Shown: piece by piece, positions 48,737 to 61,647 of the stretch
Layout: every line of letters begins with the position of its first letter
Position numbering within the stretch: position 1 is the stretch's first letter
Assembly: GCA_023055355.1 (NCBI GenBank)
Contig: JALJCS010000037.1
Location: 992,001-1,056,000, forward strand
Source: Agelaius tricolor
Lineage: Eukaryota > Chordata > Aves > Passeriformes > Icteridae
Reading direction: 5' to 3'
DNA length: 64,000 nucleotides
Made by a program: the position numbers and the translations under genes
Notes under the pieces: generated by a model
Told to the model about the DNA's origin: nothing
The model's input: the letters and a program-made list of their open reading frames with translations, nothing else
Databases searched by the model: none

Positions 48737-49300
48737 CACATTTCCATATATCATTTCCATTAGTGCAAGCCTAGAAACCCTCACAGCCACTTTGGCTTGT
48801 GAATCTCAAAAGAGCTTTGGAAATGGTGTCAATTCAGATATCAAGAAGGAATAACCTGGAAAGAAACTTTTTTCCACCCACCAGTGACCAGTTGATGTGG
48901 TGGTGTTGTAGCTGCACCTCTTATGGGTGCCTTGCTCTGATCTCAGAATGAACTACATGAAACACTACCAAAAAAAACAAACCAAAAAAACCCAAAAAAA
49001 CCCACCAAAACAAAAACACACACACACAAAAAACCCACTAAAAAAACCCCAAACACAAAATACTTTTAGCTTCACATTCCCATATATCATTTCCATTAGT
49101 GCAAGCCTAGAAACCCTCACAGCCACTTCTTCTTCTGTTTAGTGTATCTCAAAAGAGCTTTGGAAATGGTGTCAGTCCAAATATCAAGAAGGAATAACCT
49201 GGAAAGAAACTTTTTCCACCCACCAGTGACCAGTTGATGTGGTGGTGTTGTAGCTGCACCTCTTATGGGTGCCTTGCTCTGATCTCAGAATGAACTGCAT
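48737..49300 (+). repeat. Tandem duplication, 336-bp period, with A/C-rich spacer
   Basis: Unit bodies 48737-48958 and 49073-49300 align nearly base for base: 'ccatatatcatttccattag', 'tgcaagcctagaaaccctca', 'aagagctttggaaatggtgt', 'caagaaggaataacctggaa' and 'gaccagttgatgtggtggtg'. Few substitutions separate them, plus one indel around 'ccactt'. An A/C-rich tract (48967-49072) lies before the second unit, like the one before the first. The duplicated segment therefore comprises both the tract and the body. Confidence 0.95.
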
Positions 49301-50953
49301 TAGACTTGAGGGAAAATGGAAGAGATCAAATTCTGAGTTTCCCTAGCAGTTTCCTGACCCTTCAGGTGTTTGTCTCAGGAACCAGAGCTCAGCTACAGCT
49401 GACAGGAGCTGTGGTTGCCCCCACATTTATTCCAAGCAGTAGAGGAGTGTGAAGAGGAAAAGCTGTGTCCCCCAGGGGTGTTAACACCAATGTCCTTCAC
49501 CTACTTCCCATTAAAAGGGGAAAAGAAAGCCATGAATGGGTCAGCAGCAGAGATTTGGGGCTTTGATTTGGCCACTAACTCGCCCCAGCTCAATAGCAAG
49601 GCAAAGAAAGGCATCCCTTGGCTCTTGCAGCCTCGGGTGCTGAGTGGGACCTCTCCCTGTGTGCCTGTGGCTGCTGGAAGCTCCCACTTTGCAGGGATAG
49701 TTACCAAAAAGGAGACCAAGGCTGCCTGCAGGTGCTCTTGCTAAAATTGCTTTCATTTAGAACTATTTATCAGCATTTTCACACCATTTTTCAGCCACTC
49801 TCCTCAGCAGCTCTGTGCAATGTAAATCCCTCCAAGCCATCACCTGATAAAATATAATGCAAGAGGCAGGGAAATTCAATTACATCAGGCTGGCTGTGCC
49901 AGTCCCAGCTTTTTGCTGGACTTCAAAGGGGGAGGGATAACAGGGAGACAGATTCTGTAGGCACGTGTGTGCAGTAATTTCTGCTGCTGATCTCTCAGAG
50001 GCAAAGTGATTGCTAAGTTTGCCCAAGACAGGGAGAATTTAACTCCTGGGATATGACCCATTGCAAAAGCTGAAACTTCATTTCAGTCCCACCTGAGCTC
50101 ACTTTTGAGGACTCCCATTAGGCAAATTTCACCCTTAAACTCAGTTGAAAGTGTTCAGAGATTAAATTTAAAACAGTTCTTTGATTTGAGGTTGGAAGGG
50201 TTTAAAATATCTTCAGTCATAGCACCAGGGCAAGTGGGGAAATGGGCACATCTGCCTTATCTGTCATTACACCCAGGTAAGTAAAAGTTGGGAAAGTCAC
50301 AAGTTCTCTCTGCATATATGAAATTAATCCCAGAAAGTTGAAGACCAGACAGAAGAAATATTCAATATTATATCAGCAATATGCATTAGCTGGATGGGAT
50401 CAGCCCTCCAGCCACACACTCAACCATAACCTTTACAAATTGGCAGGACTCTCATTTCCTTACCACTGCTTGCCAGGTACACAGGAGACTGTAATGAAAT
50501 TCCAGGGCAGAGCTGTGGTCCTGGTGTAGTTTCCAAAACCTGCAATGTTTCTCTGGTGGTATTTTCCTCCTTCACAACCTTCAGTGTACAGCAAAATAAA
50601 AACTGCCTCCTTTATGACATCCCTTTAAACCCCAGCGCAGTCCTGTGGCACACTTCAAACTGATTTTTCAGAATATATATGTATGCACACACGCAGTTTT
50701 TTATCCCTGTCTTTTCAGTAATTATTTTTGTTCCAGCAAAATCAGAACAAGCAGAGCAGCTACAAATATCTCAGAAGCTTTTAGAGAGCAGGCAGCAGCC
50801 CACACAGCAAGCTGCTTGAAGAGGAAAAGCTGACATGATGAGACTGAGATGCATCTTCCCCACAGAGAGCTGGCTGAGATGAGGCTCCCTGTCCCCTGCC
50901 CTGGATTTCAGCTCCCCTGGACCTGTGGGCACAGCTCTGCACAGGGCAGAGTC
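49301..50953. other. Non-coding stretch
   Basis: No gene or mobile element recognised. Confidence 0.5.
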
Positions 50954-51348
50954 CACCCCTGAGACCGTGATCACAAGGGTCTGAGGATGAGGGAAGAGAT
51001 GAGGATCTGACTCCATGTTTCAGAAGGCTGATTTATTATTTTATGATATATATGATATTAAAACTATACCAAAAGAATAGAAGAAAGGATTTCATCAGAA
51101 GGCTGGCTAAGAATAGAATAGCAAAGAATGATAACAAAGGCCTGTGGCTCAGACAGAGTCCGAGCCAGCTGGGCTGTGATTGGCCATTAATTAGAAACAA
51201 CCAAAATGTGCCAATCCCAGATGCACCTGTTGCATTCCACAGCAGCAGATAATCAATGTTTACATTTTGTTCCTGAGGCCTCTCAGCTTCTCAGGAGGAA
51301 AAATCCCAAGGAAAGGATTTTCCATAAAAGATGTCTGTGACACAGCCC
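50954..51348 (-). mobile_element. Solo LTR (family A), copy 5, imperfect TSD
   Basis: The LTR spans about 50960-51342. Right-hand text 'aaaagatgtctgtgaca' is shared with copies 1, 4 and 6. Flanking hexamers 'cacccc' (50954-50959) and 'cagccc' (51343-51348) differ at one base, so a decayed target-site duplication is plausible. An inverted repeat, 'ggctcagac' and 'gtccgagcc', lies at 51146-51166, and 'tgtgattggcc' supplies the reverse CCAAT box. Confidence 0.9.
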
Positions 51349-51624
51349 CACCTTGCTGGAGTGGCTCCATGGGGGCAGACAGGGAAAGGGACTGGTGGGG
51401 AAATAGCATTTGGCTTCCAGTGCATGAAAAGGAGCTGGCAGCATTTGCTGCACGAGGTTCAGGGTAGCACTGAGAGCATCCCTTGCCTCTGCTGCCATGG
51501 ACCAGACAGGCAGGAGCCCAGGACTTGGAGATCCATGTCCAAAAGGGTGTTTCAGCACCATGCCTGAGAATTTGTTGCATATTAGAGCAATGGACCCTTT
51601 GGTACTGATACAGATGGGAGGAAA
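51349..51624. other. Spacer between LTR copy 5 and a CR1
   Basis: No gene recognised. The open frames here extend from the flanking repeats. Confidence 0.5.
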
Positions 51625-52026
51625 GACCTGTTGGAGCAGGTCCAGAGGGGACTACAGAGATTATTGGAAGGCTGGAGTACCTCTCTTATGAAGAAAGGCT
51701 GGTGGTTGTTTATCCTGGGGAAGAGAAGGCTCTGGAGAGACTTTATAGCACCTTTCAGTAGTGACAAACAGGACAGGGAGAGATGGCTTCACACTGAGAG
51801 AGAGGGTGGGTCAAGTTTGGATATCAGATAAAAATTGTTCCCTATGAGGGTGGGCAGGCCCTGGCACAGGGTGCCCAGAGCAGCTGGGGCTGCCCCTGGA
51901 TCCCTGGAAGTGCCCAAGGGGAGGGCTTGGAGCACCCTGGGACAATGGAAGATGTCCCTGCCCATGGCAGGGATGGAATGAGCTCTAAGCTCCCTTCCAA
52001 CCCAAACCAATTTAGGATTCTATGAC
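51625..52026 (+). mobile_element. CR1 LINE 3' region, about 400 bp
   Basis: 'gacctgttggagcaggtcca', 'gaggggactacagagattat', 'ggctggagtacctctcttat', 'gaagaaaggctgg', 'gggaagagaaggctctggag', 'agactttatagcacctttca', then 'ggcaggccctggcacagggt' and a 3' end with 'ctcccttccaacccaaacca' and 'ggattctatgactcc'. The octamer tail is reduced to one unit. Confidence 0.93.
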
Positions 52027-54619
52027 TCCACAACAGCCCAGCTGCATTCTTGGCTGAGCCATGTGCTCTGTGCCTCTGCTTTATAGCCAAACAGCAGCCC
52101 AGAATCCCTGACTTTGAAACATCTGGAATAACCTCTGGCATCTTCAGCCAGGAGCTCGCCCAGCCCAGCTGCACCTGCTGCTGCTGCTCAATTCTACCTG
52201 CACCTCCCTGCAGTGCAAATCTTGGTGCTGCTTTCCATCACCTTGGATACATTTTGGAAGAGCAGCACACACACCACCGTGCTCTGGGATGTAAATGTGG
52301 TCAGCCTCGTGCCCTGAGGATCTTTCTGGATTTTTAGGCAGGAAAACTCTCTTTGAGTCCATGGTGGTACAAGAATTAACTCAGCCTCACCTACAGAAAT
52401 TCAAGGACACTGAGGTGTTGCTGCATTACCTATTTGTGACAAGACTTAAGGACCTGCTTAATTTCAGGCTGGTTCTCAGAATTTGCACAAAAGTCCCTTT
52501 GTAGGGGGTGTTTTCCTGTCCTGAATGCAAATGCATGAGCAGCTACATAAAATCAGTGTCAGGAACAGAAGAGAATCCTCTGTGGGGGGAAAAGTTTTGG
52601 AAAAGCAGATGTGAAGGATCCACTGCCTGATGCTAATATTCCACTTTGAAAAGCCAATTTATTAAATCCAGGAAATGAATATTCTGTTATGGGAAAGCAG
52701 TTGTTTGAATAAATGTGTCTGAGGGAAAATACACACACACACACAAACTCTCACACATGAGATATTGATTGAAACTGTATTTATGATTCCTCAGATCTTT
52801 AAGAAATTGATTTTAGACTATTCTCCCTTTTTCTGTCTCACTCCAGCTGAAAATCAAAGCTCAGTGTAGGATCCCTTAAAGAATTTTTTTCTGATACAGG
52901 AAATTATTTTTTTTTAAAAAGACTTTTTTTCCCCAAAGTTTGTGTGGATAAGAAAAAACGGGCCCAAAATCCTGTGGATTTGGTGTTCAATATTCTGACA
53001 ACTGACTTTTCAAAGAAATATAAAACTTAGAAATGACATTTAAAAATAAACAAGCAAATAAGCACAGCTCCACTTCTTTCTTTCCTTTTCAAGTAAAGTA
53101 GCATTTGTTTTCAGTAAGTTCAGACAACTACTTGATTTTGCAATTCTCTTTCTCTCTCACCAAAGTCTTCCCTGGAATTCAGTGTTCTCATTAAGACTTT
53201 TTTTTTTTTTTTTGTTTCCAAGAGACTTACACAAACTAAAAGTTACAAAACAGCCCCTGTGCCAGCCATCTGCACTGGCACATATCTGCCAAGCTGAACG
53301 CAGCCTGAAATTCAGGCTTTGGACCTAAACAAACAATCCATCTTTATTAGGCAAAGCACTCGAGAGTTTGCTCAACTTTGAGCAGAGTTTTCAATAGAAA
53401 GAACAGCACTTTTGCTGAGCCCTAAGTGTTCTGGCAGTACCTGTTTGTGCTGGGAAGGAGTTTGTCCTGCCAGCTGGTGCCCAGGAATCCTGCAAGAATC
53501 CCAAGGCAGCACAAACTCAGCCCCCAGTGTCTGACCACAAGAAATTATTCCCTGGGCATGGAAGGATGTGTCCCATGAGATTAAATTTTCAGGGGTGAAC
53601 CTCTGACTTCCTCCAGCTCCTCCCATTTTCCCTTTCATGCCCACCTGTGCTTTCTGCTCAAGTCAGTGTCTTCCCCATCGAGGGGATCCAGTTCATTTCA
53701 TTCCAAGCACCAAGCATCAGCTAATTATAAACCAAACACAAATTAAACCCATCTTCCCATCCTCCCCTCCAAAACCCCTAATTGCCCATTACCCTGCATT
53801 GTGCTCTGACACAAAAGTAATTCTACTAAGTGGCGAGTTTTGTTGTTGTTTTTTTCTTTCATAAAAACTGTTAATTTGCTATTAAATCTCTTGTTGAAAG
53901 ACTAATAGCTTAATGAATGCATTAAACGTGCAAATTAGGGGTTTTTTCCTGCATTACTTCGTGGAAGATTGAAAGGACCCCATACATCATCGTTGGCTCG
54001 GTAGGATTTAATGAGGCATTAGACCATCCTCTGTCTTGGAGGCCAGACTTATGAATGATCCCAGAATTGTGCAGGCAACACTTGTCCCAGGTCCCTCTCC
54101 TGCTAGGGACATATATTTTCCCCTTGCCTGTTTCTTCTCCCGTCACCGCTGATGTACGTGAAATAAAAATGTAGTTTCCAGATCAGTTTTATAATGAAAA
54201 GTAGCCCATTGCTGATGACAAATGTTGTTTACAGTCACTAGAAAAGAGGGTGGAATGGCGAGTGAATATATTAGAGGAGGAGAGGATAGCTTTTATATTC
54301 ATTATACTGCCATTTTGGGCCTGTGAAGACACATAACCTTTCCCTCTCTCCCTCCATCATACAGTCACTTTCAGATGTCTACATTAAAAGAAAAAGCTGC
54401 AGGCAGTGTGCTTTGCATTACCTGCTATCAATGAAGAAGACATTTTCCACCAGTCAAATCGAGCTCCTTGTGGGAATACTTTCCCCCCAAACACACTTAC
54501 TGAGGTTTTCTGGATGATTTCCCTCCTGTGCCCCTCTCCAAGCATCTTTCCACAAAAGAAAACCTGCGTAGGACAAGGAGGAAAAGCCAGTGCAAAATCT
54601 GGATCCTTCCCAATTAGAA
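52027..54619. other. Non-coding stretch of about 2.6 kb
   Basis: No gene called. It has a (CA) run at 52732-52744, T/A runs at 52908-52935 and a poly(T) run at 53195-53215. The segment 53890-54190 is AT-rich but complex, with several TAAT cores. Confidence 0.45.
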
Positions 54620-54795
54620 AGGAGGGCTTGGAACAGACTCCCCAGGAAATAGTGGAATCACCAATGCTGGAATTGCTCAGAAAATGAGTAGATGAGGCAC
54701 TTGATGACATGGTTAATTGACAAGATAGTGTTCAGCCAAAGGTTGGACTTGAGGATCTTGGAGGTCTTTTCCAGCCTTGATGATTCTGTGATTAC
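54620..54795 (+). mobile_element. CR1 LINE 3' tail
   Basis: 'ttggaacagactccccagga', 'gtggaatcaccaatgctgga', 'gatgaggcacttgatgacat', 'ggttggacttgaggatcttg', 'gaggtcttttccagccttga' and 'tgattctgtgatta' give the CR1 3' order. It is diverged in the middle. Confidence 0.9.
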
Positions 54796-57700
54796 ACCCT
54801 CAGAATGACACAGGACAGCAGCAACCATCAGTGCCTACATGAGGAGAGGGCAGCCTCTTCAGAAAGGGTTATTTGGGAAGATTTTTAGACCTCTGGGGGC
54901 TGAAGTGGAAGTGACAAACCTCATCTGCTCAGGAGAGACATTTGGTATCCTGTGCTCTACAAAAAAAAAAAAAATTTCCATTGGGGCTGTGGAAAGCCCT
55001 GTGGGGGCCTTGGTTGGACAAAGTTTGTAGAAACTTGAAGGTTTCCAGCACTGGACCAGGAAAACACTGCTCTGGAGAGCAAGATTGTGGGTGTGGAGAG
55101 TGCAGATAGGAACAGATTTGGAAGAGAACCTCTCTGAGGCCTGGTAGACTTTTGCTGCTCAGGGAGAAGTGAGGACAAAAGGAGGATGAAGTTTGTGGAA
55201 GAAGATGCTTTATCTTGGCAACAGCAAAAAATAAAATTTATTTTGAGAAAAGTTAGAGAAATTAAATTCCAGGAGAGGAAGGCACAGTTTTAACACTTTT
55301 GGGATTCTGTCTGCTAATTAAGAGAGGAAGAGGCCTGTGGAGAGGAGGCTGCAGGACAGCCATGAGCTGAGACACGCTGGAACAAACCCAGAGTCAGACA
55401 GGCTGGCACCCATCCCACCCTCTTGTCTTTGCTTGTAACTGCTCTCTGCCATGATCAAAAGGCTGTCAGATACTAATAAAGTCTTAATGCATCATCTCTC
55501 ATTCACACTGACTCATGTGAGACATCCTGGGCATCCAAGTTTAGCGGGTCAGATTCCTCAGCTCCTTCTGTAGCCAGCAAAGGATTAGCTCGTCCAGATT
55601 TGGAACAGATAAGTCAAGATCTTGGCATGGATTCCTTTTTTTTTCCCCCAAGCCTTTCTCTGCTGGTTTTACAATGAGCTTTAGGGGTTCTAGGCAGTTC
55701 TATCAGACACCCAAGTCAGATGTCTGAACTTAAGAGAGAAGACAGCTTCACAGGACCCTGGGTTCATTCATATCTGCAAATCCAAGTGTTTGAAAAGCAG
55801 CAGGGCTCCCCTGCTGCAATAATGGCTTCAGGCTGGGCACTATCCAAGGGCCAGGAGGAGCCACAGGACATGGAATTACCATTACCAATGGCATTACCAT
55901 CACACCTGTAGGTTCTCACCTGAGCTGGGACCCTCCTGGCCTGAAAGGAACCTCCCAGAGGAGGCACACAAGGGAACATCAGAATGGAAAGGGAGCTCTG
56001 ACTGTATGAAAGCCTGCAGGAATGTGGCCACAGCGTCATCCCTGGTGCCTTCCAACTGTGCTTATCTTGGGTGGAGCCTCCTCTGGTTTGCATTCAAGCC
56101 AAAGCAGAGGGAGGGAACCTGTCAGGCAGTTTCTTTCTCAGGGGTTTGGCTTCCAGGGGATGGTGCAAGGACTGGAAGAACTGATGTCTGCCCAGGAGAC
56201 ACTCATGTCCTGCTGAGTACTAAGGACAGGCCACATGTACCCCCAGGCCACTGAAAGATTCATTCATGAATTGGAGGAAAGTTTCTGAGCTACATGTAGC
56301 CAACTAAAATTTAGGGGTTTAGTCTCAGCAACACTAGAAGGTGAATCCAGAGGCATCTGTTGCAGATTATTGGTCCCATCTCTCTGGATACCAGAGCTGG
56401 TGTGAGAATAACCACTGTGAGGGGTACAATGTTGTGCACAGCCTTTGGATAGACCCTGAACAACCAGCCCAGACAAGATCTGTAACTCTCAGGTGGTTAA
56501 TGAAATGGGATGGATCCCACCCCAGAACACTGGAGAACACTTCCATTAATGCTCTCTATTAATTCACAGACACAAGTTCAGCTAATCTTTCTGCACCTCA
56601 GAAGGTATGAAAATGTTTGCCAGGTTCAACAGAACTTACTGCACCCATGATTAGGAAATACTGGGTTTAAAAGCCTGAGTGGATGCTGATTGTTACCCTT
56701 TAGGAACACAGCTATTTCTCAGAGGAGAGAAGGCACTCCAGGTCCCTCACAATAGAGCTGTTGAAAGCACACATACCCACACACAAAGACCAGGGGAAGC
56801 TCACAGTTTTTAAATTTTGAAGACCTCTGAAATGGGTATTTACAAACAACCCTTTTATTCAGGACATTTAGAAATCAGAGGCATTCACTTAAACCTTAAA
56901 ACACTGTGAATATTTGTACCCTGTACACAGGTGAGCACCAACACATGCTCTGTGGAAGAGGATGGGTCCCTGCTATTGCAAATAAACATTTCTGTGTCTG
57001 CATTGCCCATCACCAGGGCTCCCATTGTTGCCTGCACACAGCACAGCAGCAGAGTACAAGGTCAGTGGTAGACTGTGCTCCCATTGTTAGTGTTTGAAGA
57101 GGGAACATTTTATCCTTCACAACAAATCTACATACAGCCTATTGAGGGAAATACAATAGCCTCACTAAATTACTTCATCCATTAGCTGGATGCCTGTAAG
57201 AAAAATAAAACAGAGTCTTTTTGTACGATCCATTATGGATTGTGTGGTAAACAACATGCGTTCAGGGAAGAGGAAAAAAAGGTATCTGATCCCAAAAGCA
57301 GACAATATTTGGTATGCAGAGGAGGTGGGAAGTTTCTTTAAGTATTACTTAGTATTATTTTAGGAAGCCAAGATGATCTGAAATATGAGTGCTGTATATA
57401 CACAAGGAAGAGTCTCTGTTCCAAGGGGTCTGTGCTTGGAGTTGGCTGATCCAACATGCACTTCTCACCTTCAGAAACAATATCAGGGGACAATAGGGAG
57501 CTGGGGGCTCCCTGGGGGCTGGGACCACCCCAGCCAAGGAGCAAGACAGTGATGGGGACAAGCAGGGCAGCCCAGGACCCCCCAGAACCCTTGGGGCAGG
57601 GATGGGTGGCCCTGGGCTGGGCTGGAATGGGGCTCTGGGCCTGTGTGGGTGAAGTCCCTGCATTGAGGGATACAAATCCCACACCTTAAAGAGTTCCCAG

Positions 57701-58534
57701 GTGTGGAGGGGAGGTGGTGAGGGGAGCAGCAGCAGTGAGCAGCACCTCTGCAGTCAGTGCAAGCAACAATCAGGCATTGCTGGTAACACACTGCCAGGTG
57801 CTGAGGGGTATGGCACAGCTCCTCCACTCCCTTCACCCCAGAACAGGTGGTGACAGCTGTCCTTGATTCTCATTCTGACCCAGTGCACTTCTTGCAGTTG
57901 TGCCCCATCAGGTAATAAGGCAAGAGCCTTGCTGTTGAAGGGACTGGTAGTTTTCTTCCTCTTCCTCTTTTTTCCCCCCCTCTCAGACTCTGCTGATGAA
58001 GCTTCTCTCTTCCTCCTCAGTATTCCCAGTCTCCCTCCAAACCCAGGACTCAGCTGCCATTCTCCAAAATGTGATGTGCAGGTGACACTTCAAGGGTGCA
58101 ATCAGAAAATGTCGTGGGGGATGGAGGAGCAGGAGATGCTGACACAGAGAAACCATTCTATTTTAAGCAAACCAAGTGCATGCCTGTTCCTGGTTCTCAA
58201 ATCAGCAGGGCTGCCTGCTCTGGAGCCATGAATCCTCCAAATCTGACTGGGGAAGTTGGATTTCTTTCCCCAGCCTTTGCAAAATGCATGCTTTATGCTG
58301 GAAAGGGTGCAAGGATTTCTCCAGTGGGAGCTGGGGCAGCTGGATGGGCTGGAAGGGGATCCCAGCATCACTGAGGGATGTGACACCACAGAATGGATTT
58401 ATCTGGCAAGCTGAGGGCACCCCATGAATCTCTTGAAGATGAGATTGAGGTGACAGTAACTGGCTGAGAGCTCTCACATCCTCCCAACGTTTCCTGTTGA
58501 TAATTTGGACACTCTCCATCACTGAGGCTCTGGC
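54796..58534. other. Non-coding stretch of about 3.7 kb
   Basis: No gene called. It has an A run at 54961-54974. GC-richer frames around 57338-57836 overlap on both strands and carry no recognisable domain. A 'ctaataaagtcttaatgc' at about 55474 resembles a poly(A) signal but has no supporting LTR or transcript structure. Confidence 0.45.
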
Positions 58535-58677
58535 CTGTGAGAGAGGCTGCCCAGGGAAGTGCTGGAATTACCCTGGAAGTGTTCAAAAGACGTGTAGGGG
58601 TGATGATTAGTGAACCTGGCAGTATAAGGTCCATGCCTAGAGGTCTTGTCCAGCCTTAATGATCCTGTGATCCTAAA
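58535..58677 (+). mobile_element. CR1 LINE 3' tail
   Basis: 'gagaggctgcccagggaagt', 'gctggaattaccctggaagt', 'gttcaaaagacgtgtagggg', 'gtgaacctggcagtataagg', 'agaggtcttgtccagcctta' and 'atgatcctgtgatccta' match the CR1 3' end, including two degraded octamers. Confidence 0.93.
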
Positions 58678-59515
58678 GCACCACTGTATGGGCCAAGGAG
58701 AGCCAGGAGTGGGCTGGCACTGAGGTTACCCCTCAGTAATCTTACAGTAATCCCTGTTTCTGCCATGGCTCAACTGGAGGCGTGTGTGCTCCATATTTTT
58801 GAGCAGACAGCAAGTGATTAAAACTCCTTTTACAGGAAGGAAGCCAGATCTTTGCATTATAAACATCCCTCTAGGTGGGCAAATGTTCCCCTATTTCATA
58901 TGCCCAGAGATTAAATCAAAACATGGGGCCAAGACTGGCAGAGAAGCTCCCTGTGACCTGCCCGTCTTTACCTTGATCTTCAGAGCACCTCATCCTACAG
59001 AGCCACCTTTTCTTTTGCCTCTTTTATTTGGGATTCAGAAAGAATAGCAAGGAGAAGGTGCTTGACCTTCCAAACAATGCACTGAAGAGTGGAGGGAAGT
59101 CAGAGCTGGCCCCAGTGGTGCTGGAACTGGTGCTTGCTGGAGGGCAAATTGTTTGCTTTGCAGCACTCAGGCATTGTGTCACCAGCTATTGCCTGTCCCT
59201 CCGGGTCCTTGGAAACCACTTCAAATTCCTAGAAAGAACAATAGGGGATGTCCTCTCAGGAAGAATGGGATAGGAGGCAACCTGGGGCACCTCTCTGCAT
59301 TGCCATGATTTGCATGCTCTGGGCAAGGAGACTGAGGTGAGTAAACAAAACCTGAGGGAAGGAAAAACAGAGTTATCACAACAGAGCTTGTTTCAAGGCC
59401 CCCGGAATGCTTTTCTTATGGGTAGGAGATCAAATTGAACCAAGCATCACCCAGCATGAGGCAGAACACTTTGGAATGCTGTGTCCCAAAGTGAGACACA
59501 AATTCCTGGGAATCA
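58678..59515. other. Non-coding stretch
   Basis: No gene or mobile element recognised. Confidence 0.5.
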
Positions 59516-59912
59516 GGCATATGTGATGGTGTTCACAGGGGTCTGAGGATGAGGGAAGAGATGAGGATCTGACTCCATGTTTCAGAAGGCTGATTTATTA
59601 TTTTATGTTATAAATTATATTAAAACTATACTAAAAGAATAGAAGAAAGGATTTCATCAGAAGGCTGGCCAAGAATAGAAAAAGAAAGAATGATAACAAA
59701 GGTTTGTTGCTTGGACTCTCTGTCTGAGCCGGCTGGGCTGTGATTGGCCATTAATGAGAAACAACCCCATGAGCCCAATCCCAGATGCACCTGTTGCATT
59801 CCACGGCAGCAGATAACCATTGGTTACATTTTGTTCCTGAGGCCTCTCAGCTTCTCAGGAGGAAAAATCCTAAGGAAAGGATTTTCCATAAAAGATGTCT
59901 GTGACAGGCATA
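59516..59912 (-). mobile_element. Solo LTR (family A), copy 6, with 6-bp TSD
   Basis: The LTR is 59522-59906 (385 bp), with plus-strand ends 'tgtgatggtgttcac' and 'gatgtctgtgaca'. It is flanked by 'ggcata' at 59516-59521 and 59907-59912. The reverse poly(A) signal 'tttatt' is at 59594-59599 and the reverse CCAAT box at 59743-59747. It is one of the best-preserved copies. Confidence 0.95.
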
Positions 59913-61647
59913 TCCCACAGTCCTGAGACAGCTTTCTGAGTCTCACTTAAAACACAAAACACGCAAAATCAGGCAAAGTCCCTGTTTGTTTATCAGACAT
60001 CCAGACCATGCACAGTGCTTGGATTAGAGCTTGGCACTGCCAGGCTGCTGCTGCCCAGGCCCTGCTGGAAGTGCAGCCTGCTCCAAGAACACCCTGCTGG
60101 AAAACAACGCCTCAGGGTGGGTGGGCAAAGGCAAATCCAGGGCCCAGGGCAGGAGGCAGGGACCCCACAGGCTGCTCTTGGCCTTGGAGCTGACGAATGC
60201 AGTGAATGGAGAATCACCAGAGCATGAAATCACCCCCTCCAAGTGCAGCTGCATTCCCTTCCCTTCTCCTGCCCACCAGCCAAGCAAAGGCTGCTGGATG
60301 GAGGCTGGCTTGATAAACTTTGGCTGGTCATGGCCACCTTCATCCCTTCCCTGAGGATCAGGAGCCTGAGCAAAGAGGAGCCTCACTATCAGCAAAATTC
60401 TTGCCATTGCAGTCATGCTGGCTGAACTTTTAACCAAACTTTGTACATGAGACACCACTGGCCAGCCAGCCATGCTGGTCATCCCTTCACACACCCAGAT
60501 TAGGTCTTGTCAAGAGCTGCCCCTCACTTACCATCTTCTTTGAAAGGCTTCCATGTGTCTGTTAGGGAATTCACTGGGAATATCCCCCCATCTAAATCTT
60601 GTATCTTGGATTCAAGTCTTTGTTCAATTTCCTCTCGGTATTAATATTTTTTTACATGACTTTACAGTCATGTTTGTGCCTACAGCTTGTTTCACCACTC
60701 TCAGCTCCTCTCCAGTTTCCATGGATCAAAGGAACTTCCACAGCATCACCTTCCCAAGAGGCAGCTTTCTCCTGAAGCTTTTTCCACTGCCCCAGCATCA
60801 CCTCCCTCTCTGTCTCTTTGGATCTATATCTTCTGCTGCAAATTCAATCAAAGCCTCTCTGGGAGACTCATACAAGTCAATAGAGTGACCAATGGTAGGA
60901 TGGGTTAAAGTGAGGTTTAGGGTGAGCAGATCTGTGAGGAATTGATAGGAAGGCAGGCTTTGATGCTGGGAAGGTGGAGAGGCACAATCCATCACTCCTC
61001 ACTTAGGATCCCACTTTTAAAGTGTCTGTGCTCCCACTGCAGTCCTTAGAGATCCAACCAACACCCTCCAGCTGCTGACTGCACTGGAGATCTCCACCAG
61101 GGACAGCAGGAATTGATCAGAGAGATCCAAGATCCCTGTATCACACCCCATCCACCTGGACACGTCATCCTGCCTGTGTGAAATGAGCTCATCTGTATGG
61201 TCTGTACAGGCTTCTCTCTCAATTCCTCTGCAGCTGTATCTGTTCCAAAAATAACAGCTAGCTCCTCTGCATTTTGTGATTGTGCCATCCTAATTAAAAC
61301 AAATTCCAGCCTTCAAACAGCAGTCGTAGGAGCCCATCAGTTTTATGGGAAAGAATAGACAAATACCTTTTCCAAATTATCTTTCCTCCAGGTTTCAAAT
61401 GGGTCCTTGACTCAATTTTGTTGCTGTGGGAGCAGTCATGACGTCAGACCTGGGAGCTGTGATGTCACTGAGGAATAATCACACATTGGAGAAGACAGCA
61501 GGAAAAAGGAAGCAAACAAATGTGTTTATCCACAAACCCTCCTACCACGAGGAACTGGAATCTCCGATGGTAATTTACCACACGTTGCTAATGTGTTTGC
61601 TATAATGCATTTCTTAATTCTTTTTTCCTTTGATTCTGGCTGCACAG
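59913..61647. other. Non-coding stretch
   Basis: No gene or mobile element recognised. A 156-codon minus-strand frame at 60024-60494 has no recognised family features. Confidence 0.45.

Noticed and set aside
55474..55495. 'aataaag' as a gene or LTR poly(A) site
   Set aside because: No TATA-like element, no terminal TG/CA, and no coding sequence upstream.
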